This document shows positions 41,710 to 50,277 of a stretch of DNA of 64,000 nt, one piece after another. Where the stretch lies: assembly GCF_040645615.1 (NCBI RefSeq), contig NZ_JBEYYO010000006.1, positions 139,340-203,339 of the forward strand, in the 5' to 3' direction. Numbering within the stretch: position 1 is the first letter of the stretch; each line of letters begins with the position of its first letter. The stretch is from Glycomyces sp040645615 (GTDB taxonomy: Bacteria; Actinomycetota; Actinomycetes; Mycobacteriales; Micromonosporaceae). Both the position numbers and the translations under genes were made by a program. The notes under the pieces are model-generated. The model ran no database searches. It was not told where the DNA came from and saw only the letters and a program-made list of their open reading frames with translations.

Positions 41710-42933
41710 ATGGACACCGCAGAGTTCCGACGCCTCTGGGACGAGCTCGCCCCCATCGGGCGCCGGCCCGGAGGCGGCTACCTCCGGTATTCGTGGACCC
41801 CGGCCGACCTCGCCTGCCGCGACTGGTTCCGCGCCCAAGCCGAGTCCCGCGCCCTGCGCTACGAGACCGACCGCAACGGCAACCTCTACGCCTGGTGGGA
41901 CCCCGAACCAGAACCCGGGGAGGCCGCCGAGTCGGGAGCGATCCTGACCGGCAGCCACTTCGACTCGGTCCCGCACGGCGGCGCGTACGACGGTCCACTG
42001 GGGATCGTCTCGGCGTTCCTGGCCGTGGACGAGCTCCGCGCCGCCGGAGCCGAACCCAAGCGCCCCATCGCCATCGCAGCCTTCACCGAAGAAGAGGGCG
42101 GACGCTTCGGCGTCCCCTGCCTCGGATCGCGCCTCATGGCCGGAGTCGTCACCCCCGAACGCGCCCGATCGCTCACCGACCCCGACGGGACGACCCTCGC
42201 CGAGGCCATGCGCGCGGCCGGAGCCGACCCGTCCACACTCGGACCCGACCCCGAACGCCTCGCCTCCGTCCACGCGTTCGTGGAACTGCACATCGAGCAG
42301 GGCCGCGCCCTCGACGGCGGCGACGCACCGGTCGGCGTCGCCAGCGCGATTTGGCCCCACGGCCGCTGGCGGCTCACCTTCACCGGCGCGGCCGACCACG
42401 CCGGGACCACCCGCCTGCCCGACCGCCGCGACCCGATGCTCGCCTTCGCGTTCGCCGTCCTCGCGGCCCGCAAGGAGGCCCGCCTCGCCGGGGGCCTGGC
42501 CACGATCGGCCGTGTCGAGGCCGAACCCAACGCCACCAACGCGATCGCCGCGAAGGTCACCGCGTGGCTCGACGCCCGCGCCCCCGACGAGGCGGTCCTG
42601 AACGAGATCCTGTCCGGTTTCGAGTCCAAAGTGTCCGAACGAGCCGAACGCGACGGCACCGGCTTCACCATCGAGCCGGAGTCCGAGACCCCGGTGGTCG
42701 ACTTCGACGCCGACCTGCGCGACCGGATCGCCGAACTGCTCGGTGGCGCCCCGATCCTCCCGACCGGGGCCGGGCACGACGCCGGAGTCCTCGCCTCCCA
42801 TGTGCCGACCGCGATGCTGTTCGTGCGCAACCCGACCGGCGTCTCCCACGCCCCCGGCGAAGGCGCGAGCGACGAGGACTGCGCCGCGGGTGTAGCAGCG
42901 CTGGCGGCCGTACTGCGGGACCTCGCGTGCTGA
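41710..42933 (+). CDS. M20-family amidohydrolase (allantoate amidohydrolase/carbamoylase type), probable N-formylglutamate hydrolase
   Basis: A 407-aa M20/M28-type metallohydrolase with GSHFDSVPHGGAYDGPLG, the catalytic EEEGGRFG, HIEQG and GAGHDAG motifs of the hydantoinase/carbamoylase family. Relatives are labelled allantoate amidohydrolase. It lies directly upstream of hutF, overlapping it by seven bases. HutF yields N-formylglutamate and no HutG-type deformylase is seen, so deformylation to glutamate is the likely role (inference; the same layout is known in Streptomyces). Confidence 0.85.
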   Translation: MDTAEFRRLWDELAPIGRRPGGGYLRYSWTPADLACRDWFRAQAESRALRYETDRNGNLYAWWDPEPEPGEAAESGAILTGSHFDSVPHGGAYDGPLGIVSAFLAVDELRAAGAEPKRPIAIAAFTEEEGGRFGVPCLGSRLMAGVVTPERARSLTDPDGTTLAEAMRAAGADPSTLGPDPERLASVHAFVELHIEQGRALDGGDAPVGVASAIWPHGRWRLTFTGAADHAGTTRLPDRRDPMLAFAFAVLAARKEARLAGGLATIGRVEAEPNATNAIAAKVTAWLDARAPDEAVLNEILSGFESKVSERAERDGTGFTIEPESETPVVDFDADLRDRIAELLGGAPILPTGAGHDAGVLASHVPTAMLFVRNPTGVSHAPGEGASDEDCAAGVAALAAVLRDLAC

Positions 42934-44222
42934 CCTACTGGGCCGAGCACGCCTGGCTTCCGGGCGGCCCGGCCGCGGGCGTGGCGATCGAGGTCGCCGA
43001 CGGCCGGATCGTCTCGGTCACCCCCGATGCCCTGCCGCGCGGCGAGATCCTGCACGGGATCACGATGCCCGGCTTCGCGAACGCCCACTCGCACGCGTTC
43101 CACCGGGCCCTGCGCGGGCGCACCCACGAGGGCCGCGGCACCTTCTGGACGTGGCGCGACAACATGTACCTCCTGGCCGAGCGCCTCGACCCCGACTCCT
43201 ATCACCGCCTCGCCCGCGGGGTCTACGCCGAGATGGCCCTGGCCGGGATCACGTGCGTGGGGGAGTTCCACTACCTCCACCACGCCCCGGGCGGGCGCCC
43301 CTATGCGGACCCGAACGCGATGGGGGAGGCCCTGATGCAGGCCGCCGCCGACGCGGGGATCCGGATCACCCTCCTCGACACCCTTTACCTCGCAGGCGGA
43401 TTCGGGGTCCCGCTCGAAGGCCCGCAGCTGCGCTTCGGCGACGGCGACCTCGAAGGCTGGCTGTCGCGTGTGGAGCGTCTGGACGCGCCCGCCCACGCGC
43501 GCATCGGCGGCGCGGTCCACTCGGTGCGCGCCGTCCCCGACGAGGCGATCGCGGCCTTCTCGTGCTCGACCGAGGGCCGCCCGGTCCACGTGCACCTCTC
43601 CGAGCAGCGCGCCGAGAACGAGGCCTGCCGCGCCGAATACGGTTGCAGCCCCACCGAACTGCTCGAACGCTCCGGCTTCATCGGCCCCGACCTGACGGCC
43701 GTCCACGCCACGCACCTCTCGGAGCGTGACATCGAACTCCTCGGCGCGGCCGGGGCCACCGCCGGGTTCTGCCCCACGACCGAACGCGACCTCGCCGACG
43801 GGATCGGCCCGGCCCGCGATCTGGCCGACGCCGGGGCCCGCCTCTCCCTCGGCACCGACTCGAACGCCATCGTGGACATGTTCGAGGAGGCGCGCGGCCT
43901 GGAGATGCACGAGAGGCTCATCAGCGAAGAGCGCGGCCGCTTCACTCCTGCCGCGCTCATGGACGCCCTGACCCGCCACGACAGCCTCGGCTGGCCCGAC
44001 GCCGGAACGATCGCTCCAGGCATGCGAGCCGACCTGGTGACCGCCTCCCTCGGTACGCCCCGTACCGCCGGAATCGCACCGTCCGGCATCGTCTACGCCG
44101 CGACCGCGAGCGATTTGACCGACGTCATCGTGGACGGCCGCCACATCGTCCAACATGGACGCCACCGTTACATCGACGCGGGCGCCGAGCTGCGCGCCGC
44201 GATTGAGGAGCTGCGGGCATGA
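42927..44222 (+). CDS. hutF: Formimidoylglutamate deiminase HutF
   Basis: A 431-aa amidohydrolase-superfamily enzyme that deiminates N-formimidoyl-L-glutamate to N-formylglutamate. Metal-binding HSH at residues 54-56 (NAHSHAFHRAL), then GEFHYLHH, HVHLSEQ, HATHL and the TDSNA aspartate. The GTG at 42927 overlaps the preceding gene by seven bases. Only this final 432-codon stretch of a much longer open frame is real. The gene overlaps hutI by ATGA. Confidence 0.93.
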   Translation: MLTYWAEHAWLPGGPAAGVAIEVADGRIVSVTPDALPRGEILHGITMPGFANAHSHAFHRALRGRTHEGRGTFWTWRDNMYLLAERLDPDSYHRLARGVYAEMALAGITCVGEFHYLHHAPGGRPYADPNAMGEALMQAAADAGIRITLLDTLYLAGGFGVPLEGPQLRFGDGDLEGWLSRVERLDAPAHARIGGAVHSVRAVPDEAIAAFSCSTEGRPVHVHLSEQRAENEACRAEYGCSPTELLERSGFIGPDLTAVHATHLSERDIELLGAAGATAGFCPTTERDLADGIGPARDLADAGARLSLGTDSNAIVDMFEEARGLEMHERLISEERGRFTPAALMDALTRHDSLGWPDAGTIAPGMRADLVTASLGTPRTAGIAPSGIVYAATASDLTDVIVDGRHIVQHGRHRYIDAGAELRAAIEELRA

Positions 44223-45358
44223 GTCTGCTCATCGACCGCATCGGCGAGCTGTTCACCGCCGAGGACCGCGTGCTCAATGACGCGGCCGTGGTGTGCGAAG
44301 GCGACCGCATCGCCTGGATCGGCCCCAGCGCCGGGGCCCCGGCCGCCGACGAGCGGCTGGACGCGGGCGGGCGCGCCGTGATCCCCGGTTTCGTCGACAG
44401 CCACGCCCACCTGGTCTTCGCGGGCGACCGCTCCGCCGAGTTCGCCGCCCGCATGGCCGGGGAACCCTACACCGGCGGCGGCATCCGCACCACCGTCGCC
44501 GCCACGCGCGACGCCGACGACGAGGCCTTGCGCGCCAACGTCGCCCGCCTCACCGAGGAGATGCGCCGCCAGGGCACGACCACAGTGGAGATCAAGTCCG
44601 GCTACGGCCTCACCGTGGCCGACGAGGCCCGCTCCCTGCGCATCGCCGCCGAGTTCACGCCCGAGACCACCTATCTCGGCGCGCACACCGTCCCCGCGGG
44701 CGCCGACCCCGACGAGTACACCGCCCTCGCCTGCGGCCCGATGCTCGACGCGTGCGCCCCGCACGCCAAGTGGGCCGACGTGTTCTGCGAGCGGGGCGCC
44801 TTCGACGGCGACCAGGCCCGCGCCGTGCTCACCGCGAGCGCCGCGGCCGGGCTCGAACTGCGCGTCCACGCCAACCAGCTCACCGAGGGCCCCGGCGTGC
44901 GCCTCGCGGTCGAACTCGACGCCGCCTCGGCCGACCACTGCACGCACCTGTCGGACGCCGACGTGGACGCCCTCGCCTCAGGCTCCACTGTGGCCACGCT
45001 CCTGCCGGGGGCCGAGTTCTCGACCCGCTCCCCGTATCCGGACGCGCGGCGCCTCATCGACGCCGGGGTCACGGTCGCGCTCGCCACCGACTGCAATCCC
45101 GGTTCGTCCTTCACCAGCAGCATGGCCTTCTGCATCGCGCTCGCGGTGCGGGAGATGGGCATGACGCCCGCCGAGGCGCTGACCGCCGCCACCGCCGGAG
45201 GCGCGGCCGCGCTGCGCCGCACCGACGTCGGCCGCGTCGCGGTCGGGGCGCGGGCCGACCTCGCGCTGCTGCGCGCCCCCTCGTACGTCCATCTGGCCTA
45301 CCGGCCGGGGACGCCGTTGATCGAGGCCGTCGTACACGGCGGCAATCAGGTGCACTGA
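44219..45358 (+). CDS. hutI: Imidazolonepropionase
   Basis: A 379-aa metal-dependent amidohydrolase that opens imidazolonepropionate to formimidoylglutamate. The metal-binding HAH is at residues 62-64 (VDSHAHLVFAG); EIKSGYGL, GAHTVP, HANQL, HCTHL and ATDCNPGSS are present. Translationally coupled to hutF. hutH follows after nine bases. Confidence 0.95.
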   Translation: MSLLIDRIGELFTAEDRVLNDAAVVCEGDRIAWIGPSAGAPAADERLDAGGRAVIPGFVDSHAHLVFAGDRSAEFAARMAGEPYTGGGIRTTVAATRDADDEALRANVARLTEEMRRQGTTTVEIKSGYGLTVADEARSLRIAAEFTPETTYLGAHTVPAGADPDEYTALACGPMLDACAPHAKWADVFCERGAFDGDQARAVLTASAAAGLELRVHANQLTEGPGVRLAVELDAASADHCTHLSDADVDALASGSTVATLLPGAEFSTRSPYPDARRLIDAGVTVALATDCNPGSSFTSSMAFCIALAVREMGMTPAEALTAATAGGAAALRRTDVGRVAVGARADLALLRAPSYVHLAYRPGTPLIEAVVHGGNQVH

Positions 45359-45367
45359 GGAGATCCC

Positions 45368-46906
45368 ATGTCGACTGTCCACATCAAACCGATTCCGGTC
45401 ACTCCGGACGAGGTCCTCGCGGTGGCGCGTTCACGCGCCCGGGTCGCGATCGCGCCCGAGGCCCGCGAGGCAATGGCGAGGAGCCGCGAGGTCGTGGACG
45501 CGATCGAGCGCGAGGGTCGCCCGGTCTACGGCGTCTCGACCGGGTTCGGGGCCCTGGCCAACACGTTCGTGGAGCCCGAGCGCCGCGCCGAGCTCCAGCA
45601 CGCGTTGATCCGCTCGCACGCGGCCGGGGTCGGCGACCCGATGCCGGTCGAAGTGGTGCGCGCGATGATGCTCCTGCGTCTGCGCTCGCTCGCCTTGGGG
45701 CGCTCGGGGGTCCGGCCCGAGGTCGCCGACGCGCTCGCGGCGCTGCTCAACGCCGACGTCACCCCTTGGGTCCCGCGGCACGGTTCGCTCGGCGCCTCAG
45801 GGGACCTCGCGCCGCTCGCGCACTGCGCGATGGTGCTGCTGGGCGAAGGCTGGGTGCGGGCCGAGGACGGCTCGCGCGTCGAGGCCGGGCCGGTGCTCGA
45901 AGCCGCGGGCCTGGCCCCGATCACGTTGTCCTCCAAGGAGGGCTTGGCGCTCATCAACGGCACCGACGGGATGCTCGGGATGCTGCTGCTCGCGGTGGCC
46001 GACCTGCGGCACCTGCTGACGATGGCCGACGTGTGCGCCGCACTGTCCAATGAGGCCATGCTCGGTTCGGACCGCCCGTTCCAGCCCGAGCTCCACGAGA
46101 TCCGCCCGCAGCCGGGCCAGGCCGACAGCGCCGCGAACATCCACCTGCTGCTCCAGGACTCCGAGGTCATGGATTCCCATCGCAACGACCTCGCGCACGC
46201 GGTGCAGGACGCCTACTCGATGCGCTGCGCCCCGCAGGTCGCCGGAGCGGCCCGCGATGTGCTCGGCTACGCCGAGACCGTGGCCGCCCGCGAACTGCTC
46301 TCGGTGGTGGACAACCCGGTGGTGCTGCTCGACGGCCGCGTGGAGTCGACCGGCAACTTCCACGGCGCGCCGCTGGCCTACGCCGCGGACTTCCTCGGGA
46401 TCGCCGCGGCCGACGTGGGCTCGATCTCCGAGCGCCGCGTGGACCGCCTGCTGGACGTGACCCGCTCGAGGGGCCTGCCCGCGTTCCTCAGCCCCGACCC
46501 GGGCGTCAACTCCGGGCTCATGATCGCCCAGTACACGGCCGCGGGGATCGTGGCCGAGAACCGCCGCCTGGCCGCGCCCGCCTCGGTGGACTCGGTGCCC
46601 ACCTCGGGCATGCAGGAGGACCACGTCTCGATGGGTTGGGCCGCCGGCTGCAAGCTGCGCACGATCCTCGACAACCTCGGCGCCCTCTTGGCGGTCGAAC
46701 TCCTCGCGAGCGTCCAGGGCCTCCAGCTGCGCCAGCCGCTCATCCCGTCCCCGGCCGCCCGCGCCGCGATCGCCGCGGTGGCCCCGATAGCGGGCAAGCC
46801 CGGCCCCGACCAGTTCCTCGCCCCCGTCATCGAACAGGTCAAGCACCTCGTGGAGGGCCCGACCCTCCGCACCGAGATCGAAGCGGCCGTAGGCGCACTC
46901 AACTGA
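45368..46906 (+). CDS. hutH: Histidine ammonia-lyase
   Basis: A 512-aa MIO enzyme that removes ammonia from histidine to give urocanate. The Ala-Ser-Gly triad that self-cyclises to MIO is residues 143-145 (GASGDLAPL); YGVSTGFG and QDAYSMRC are conserved. GAGGAG precedes the ATG. Last gene of the hut run; two hairpins follow. Confidence 0.96.
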   Translation: MSTVHIKPIPVTPDEVLAVARSRARVAIAPEAREAMARSREVVDAIEREGRPVYGVSTGFGALANTFVEPERRAELQHALIRSHAAGVGDPMPVEVVRAMMLLRLRSLALGRSGVRPEVADALAALLNADVTPWVPRHGSLGASGDLAPLAHCAMVLLGEGWVRAEDGSRVEAGPVLEAAGLAPITLSSKEGLALINGTDGMLGMLLLAVADLRHLLTMADVCAALSNEAMLGSDRPFQPELHEIRPQPGQADSAANIHLLLQDSEVMDSHRNDLAHAVQDAYSMRCAPQVAGAARDVLGYAETVAARELLSVVDNPVVLLDGRVESTGNFHGAPLAYAADFLGIAAADVGSISERRVDRLLDVTRSRGLPAFLSPDPGVNSGLMIAQYTAAGIVAENRRLAAPASVDSVPTSGMQEDHVSMGWAAGCKLRTILDNLGALLAVELLASVQGLQLRQPLIPSPAARAAIAAVAPIAGKPGPDQFLAPVIEQVKHLVEGPTLRTEIEAAVGALN

Positions 46907-46916
46907 CCGCAGACAA

Positions 46917-46946
46917 CGGCCCCGCTCCGCACACGGAGCGGGGCCG
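46917..46946 (+). terminator. Terminator after hutH
   Basis: Perfect 13-bp stem (CGGCCCCGCTCCG) with a CACA loop, 11 bases after the hutH stop. Confidence 0.85.
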
Positions 46947-46968
46947 CGGCGTTTCCAGACAAAGAAGG

Positions 46969-46992
46969 CGGCCCGGCAACGCTGCCGGGCCG
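46969..46992. terminator. Second hairpin between hutH and ndgR
   Basis: Perfect 10-bp stem (CGGCCCGGCA) with an ACGC loop; it could serve either converging transcript. Confidence 0.55.
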
Positions 46993-47017
46993 AAACGGAC
47001 TTGGGGATATGCGGCTA

Positions 47018-47179
47018 GGGGGTGCCCGGCGAATCCAGCCGGCCGCTATCCGGCCCGTTCGCCCGCTCGCTGCGTTGTCGGGGCCTCCAGATACAACACC
47101 GGTATCCGGAGGCCCCTCCGCCTTGCGAGCGAACGAACGGACTCGGATATCGCCTCGCCCGGATTCGCCGGGCACCCCC
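47018..47179. repeat. MITE-like palindromic element, copy 2
   Basis: A 162-bp element with perfect 19-bp terminal inverted repeats (GGGGGTGCCCGGCGAATCC) flanked by TA on both sides (47016-47017, 47180-47181). The core aligns well with copy 1, including TATCCGGCCC, TTCGCCCGCT, TACAACACCGGTAT and GGACTCGGATA. The terminal arms differ from copy 1 but are perfectly self-complementary here. Its end base completes the TAG stop of ndgR. Confidence 0.8.
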
Positions 47180-47880
47180 TAGAGTCCGGAGAGCTTCTGC
47201 CCGGCGCGGATGACCGCCATGCCGAGGCGGTCGCCAGGGCGCCTTCCCAGGCGCTCTATGGGACCTGAGACCGAGATGGCCGCCACGACGCGGCCGGTCT
47301 TGTCGCGCACCGGGGCCGACACGCTGACGACGCCGGGTTCGCGTTCGGCCACCGACTGCGCGAAGCCGCGGCGGCGGACCTCGGCGAGGGTCTTGGACGA
47401 GAAGCGGCACTTGGGGAGCAGGGGCAGGATGCCTTCGGGGGGCTCCCACGCGAGGAGCACCTGAGCGCCCGAACCGGCCGTCATCGGCAGGGCGGCGCCT
47501 ACGGGTACGGTGTCGCGCAGCCCGGAGGCGCGTTCGGCGGCCGAGACGCACACGCGCTCGTCGGCTCGCCTGCGGTACAGCTGGGTGGACTCACCCGTCT
47601 GGTCCCGCAGTAGGTTCAGGACCGGCTCGGCGGCGCTCAGGAGCACGTCGGCCGTCGACCCGGCGAGCTCGCCGAGTTTCGGGCCGGGCCTCCAGCGCCC
47701 TTCGTGGTCGCGTTGCAGCATCTCGTGGGCTTCGAGTGCCTGCGCGAGGCGGTGGGCCGTGGCCCTGGGCAATCCCGTCTCGTGCACGAGCTCAGCCAGG
47801 CTGGCGCCGTTGGTGCACGCAGTGAGGATGAGCACCGCCTTGTCGAGGACGCCCACTCCGCTGATAGTATTCGTTCTCAC
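47179..47880 (-). CDS. ndgR: IclR-family regulator NdgR
   Basis: A 233-aa IclR-type regulator, divergent from leuCD as NdgR is in streptomycetes, where it controls leucine and other amino-acid genes. Winged HTH at residues ~8-65 (SGVGVLDKAVLILTACTNGA, LPRATAHRLAQALEAHEM) and effector domain with LYRRRADERVCVSAAERASG, RDTVPVG and SVSAPVRD. The GTG at 47880 fits a leaderless promoter; ATG 47901 is an alternative. The last stop base belongs to repeat copy 2. Confidence 0.93.
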   Translation of the reverse strand: MRTNTISGVGVLDKAVLILTACTNGASLAELVHETGLPRATAHRLAQALEAHEMLQRDHEGRWRPGPKLGELAGSTADVLLSAAEPVLNLLRDQTGESTQLYRRRADERVCVSAAERASGLRDTVPVGAALPMTAGSGAQVLLAWEPPEGILPLLPKCRFSSKTLAEVRRRGFAQSVAEREPGVVSVSAPVRDKTGRVVAAISVSGPIERLGRRPGDRLGMAVIRAGQKLSGL

Positions 47881-47917
47881 GAGCTGAACATTACCTCCCA
47901 TTATTCGAGAAGTCCAA
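47878..47917 (-). promoter_or_regulatory. Predicted leaderless ndgR promoter
   Basis: Minus strand: TTGGAC (47912-47917), 18-base spacer, TAATGT (47888-47893), then seven bases to the GTG at 47880. The leuC ATG is at 47933, so the two promoters overlap or abut. Confidence 0.6.
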
Positions 47918-47932
47918 CGACTGGGAACAGAG

Positions 47933-49360
47933 ATGTCACGTACACCACAAGAAACCGAGGGGACGCGGCCGCGCACCCTCGCCGAGAAGGTCTGGGACGC
48001 CCACGTGGTCCGCACCGGCGGGAACCAGCCGGACCTGCTCTACATCGACCTGCACCTCCTCCATGAGGTGACCAGCCCGCAGGCCTTCGACGGGCTGCGG
48101 CAGGCCGGGCGCAAGGTCCGCCGGACCGATCTGACGATCGCGACCGAGGACCACAACACGCCCACTGACAACCTCTTCACCATCGCCGACCCGACCAGCC
48201 GCAAGCAGATCGAGACGCTCCGCGCCAACTGCGAGGAGTTCGGGGTCCGCATCCACTCGCTCGGCGACGCCGAGCAGGGCGTGGTCCACGTCGTGGGACC
48301 GCAGCTGGGACTCACCCAGCCGGGCATGACGGTCGTCTGCGGCGACTCGCACACCTCCACCCACGGCGCGTTCGGGTCCATCGCGTTCGGCATCGGCACC
48401 AGCGAGGTCGAGCACGTGCTCGCCACCCAGACCCTGCCGCAGGCCAAGCCGAAGTACATGGCCGTCACCGTCAACGGCTCGCTGCCCGAAGGCGTCTCGG
48501 CCAAGGACCTGATCCTCAAGATCATCTCCATCACCGGCACCGGCGGCGGCAAGGGCCACATCGTCGAGTACCGCGGCCAGGCCATCGAGGAGCTCTCGAT
48601 GGAGGGCCGGATGACGGTCTGCAACATGTCGATCGAGTGGGGCGCCAAGGCCGGCCTCATCGCGCCCGACGAGAAGACCTTCGCCTACGTCGAAGGCCGC
48701 GCCCACGCCCCCAAGGGCGAGGACTGGGACGCCGCCGTCGAGTACTGGAAGGGCCTGACCACCGACGAGGACGCCGTCTTCGACAAGGAGATCGTGATCG
48801 ACGCGGCCTCCCTGAGCCCGTTCGTCACCTGGGGCACCAACCCCGGCCAGGGCATCGAGCTCTCCGGCGACGTGCCCGACCCGGCCTCGTTCGAGGACCC
48901 GATCGAGCGCACCACCGCCGCGAGCGCCCTGGAGTACATGGGCCTGGAGGCCGGCACCCCGATGCGCGAGGTCCCCGTGGACGTGGTCTTCCTCGGCTCG
49001 TGCACCAACGGCCGCATCGAGGACCTGCGCACCGCCGCCGAGGTCATCAAGGGCCGCAAGGTCGCCGATTCGGTCAACATGATGGTCGTGCCCGGCTCGG
49101 CCAAGGTCCGCGAACAGGCCATCGCCGAAGGCCTCGACAAGGTCTTCACCGAAGCGGGCGCCGACTGGCGCTTCGCGGGCTGCTCGATGTGCCTGGGCAT
49201 GAACCCCGACCAGCTCACGCCCGGCCAGAGGGCCGCCTCGACCTCGAACCGCAACTTCGAGGGCCGCCAAGGCAAGGGCGGGCGCACGCACCTCGTGTCC
49301 CCGGCCGTCGCCGCCGCCACCGCCGTCTCCGGTCACCTGGCCGGCCCGGCCGACCTGTAA
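47933..49360 (+). CDS. leuC: 3-isopropylmalate dehydratase large subunit
   Basis: A 475-aa aconitase-family subunit that, with LeuD, isomerises 2-isopropylmalate to 3-isopropylmalate in leucine synthesis. The iron-sulfur cysteines lie in GSCTNGRIEDL and CSMCLGMNPD; also VCGDSHTSTHGAFG and SNRNFEGRQG. The ATG follows a weak RBS-like GGGAAC. Divergent from ndgR and 13 bases upstream of leuD. Confidence 0.97.
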   Translation: MSRTPQETEGTRPRTLAEKVWDAHVVRTGGNQPDLLYIDLHLLHEVTSPQAFDGLRQAGRKVRRTDLTIATEDHNTPTDNLFTIADPTSRKQIETLRANCEEFGVRIHSLGDAEQGVVHVVGPQLGLTQPGMTVVCGDSHTSTHGAFGSIAFGIGTSEVEHVLATQTLPQAKPKYMAVTVNGSLPEGVSAKDLILKIISITGTGGGKGHIVEYRGQAIEELSMEGRMTVCNMSIEWGAKAGLIAPDEKTFAYVEGRAHAPKGEDWDAAVEYWKGLTTDEDAVFDKEIVIDAASLSPFVTWGTNPGQGIELSGDVPDPASFEDPIERTTAASALEYMGLEAGTPMREVPVDVVFLGSCTNGRIEDLRTAAEVIKGRKVADSVNMMVVPGSAKVREQAIAEGLDKVFTEAGADWRFAGCSMCLGMNPDQLTPGQRAASTSNRNFEGRQGKGGRTHLVSPAVAAATAVSGHLAGPADL

Positions 49361-49373
49361 GCGAGGAGCGGAC

Positions 49374-49970
49374 ATGGACAAGTTCACGACCCACACCGGG
49401 ACCGTCGCCCCGCTGCGTCGCTCCAACGTCGACACCGACCAGATCATCCCCGCCGTGTACCTCAAGCGCGTCACCAAGACCGGCTTCGAGGACGGCCTGT
49501 TCGCCGAGTGGCGCGAGGACGAGAAGTTCCTGCTGAACCAGGACGAGTACGCGAGCGCCACGATCCTGGTCGCCGGCACCGAGTTCGGCACCGGCTCCTC
49601 GCGGGAGCACGCCGTCTGGGCCCTGAAGGACTACGGCTTCAAGGCCGTCATCGCGCCCCGCTTCGGCGACATCTTCCGCGGCAACTCCCTCAAGAACGGT
49701 CTGTTGACTGTGGAGCTGCCCGAGGAGGCCGTCGAGGAGCTGTGGCGCCTGGCCGAGGTCAGCCCCGACGCGGAGGCCACCGTCGACCTCGTCGCGTGCG
49801 AAGTCCGTGCGGGCGACCGCACCTGGGGCTTCGAGTTCGACGAGTTCCTGCGCTGGCGCATGATGGAGGGCCTCGACGACGTGGCGCTGACGCTGCGCGA
49901 CGAGGAGCGGATCGCCGCGTTCGAATCGAACCGGGACGCTTGGCGGCCTAGGACACTCCCCGCGGCCTGA
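49374..49970 (+). CDS. leuD: 3-isopropylmalate dehydratase small subunit
   Basis: A 198-aa swivelling subunit of isopropylmalate isomerase. Typical motifs: RSNVDTDQIIPAVYLK, GTEFGTGSSREHAVWAL and APRFGDIFRGNSLKNG. GAGGAG precedes the ATG. Co-transcribed with leuC. Confidence 0.97.
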   Translation: MDKFTTHTGTVAPLRRSNVDTDQIIPAVYLKRVTKTGFEDGLFAEWREDEKFLLNQDEYASATILVAGTEFGTGSSREHAVWALKDYGFKAVIAPRFGDIFRGNSLKNGLLTVELPEEAVEELWRLAEVSPDAEATVDLVACEVRAGDRTWGFEFDEFLRWRMMEGLDDVALTLRDEERIAAFESNRDAWRPRTLPAA

Positions 49971-50070
49971 CCCGAAAGGGCCGCGCACCGCCCGCGAGCT
50001 TCGCTTATGCCGCTTGCGGGAGTGGTGAACCGGCCTCTGCGACAACTCGATCCCGTTCGACCGCACGTAC

Positions 50071-50097
50071 GGAGCCGGTGGCGATGCCACCGGCTCC
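50071..50097 (+). terminator. Terminator downstream of leuCD
   Basis: Perfect 12-bp stem (GGAGCCGGTGGC) with a GAT loop, about 100 bases after leuD. Confidence 0.65.
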
Positions 50098-50189
50098 AGG
50101 CGTGTTCGGGTCCCTCCCAACGGGGTTGCGACGGTCGATTTCGGGCGGCCGAATAAAAATTCCATGCGACACAACGGGTCTATTTTCGC

Positions 50190-50206
50190 GGAAACAGTTG
50201 CCTTCG
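50190..50206. promoter_or_regulatory. Dyad motif shared with the SapA-like gene upstream region
   Basis: GGAAACAGTTGCCTTCG, identical to 3094-3110, with its end 72 bases upstream of the hupS GTG. Confidence 0.5.
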
Positions 50207-50277
50207 CCTTCGAAACGTCATAACGTGCGCTTAACAAGCTGGTATGGCTCCAGAACCCAATCGGGAGGGTAGGACTC

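Larger units (their letters stand above)
49971..50277. other. Intergenic region between leuD and hupS
   Basis: Holds a 12-bp perfect hairpin (50071-50097), the 17-bp dyad motif (50190-50206) and an AT-richer stretch (about 50150-50245) that probably carries the hupS promoter. No ORF with believable sequence is present. Confidence 0.6.

Noticed and set aside
40215..42926. N-terminal two thirds of a 1335-codon open frame
   Set aside because: It is an arginine/proline-rich shadow of hutU and the M20 gene; only 42927-44222 (hutF) has real sequence.
50078..50272. 64-codon frame before hupS
   Set aside because: It lies in the promoter region, overlaps a terminator hairpin and has no RBS or family resemblance.
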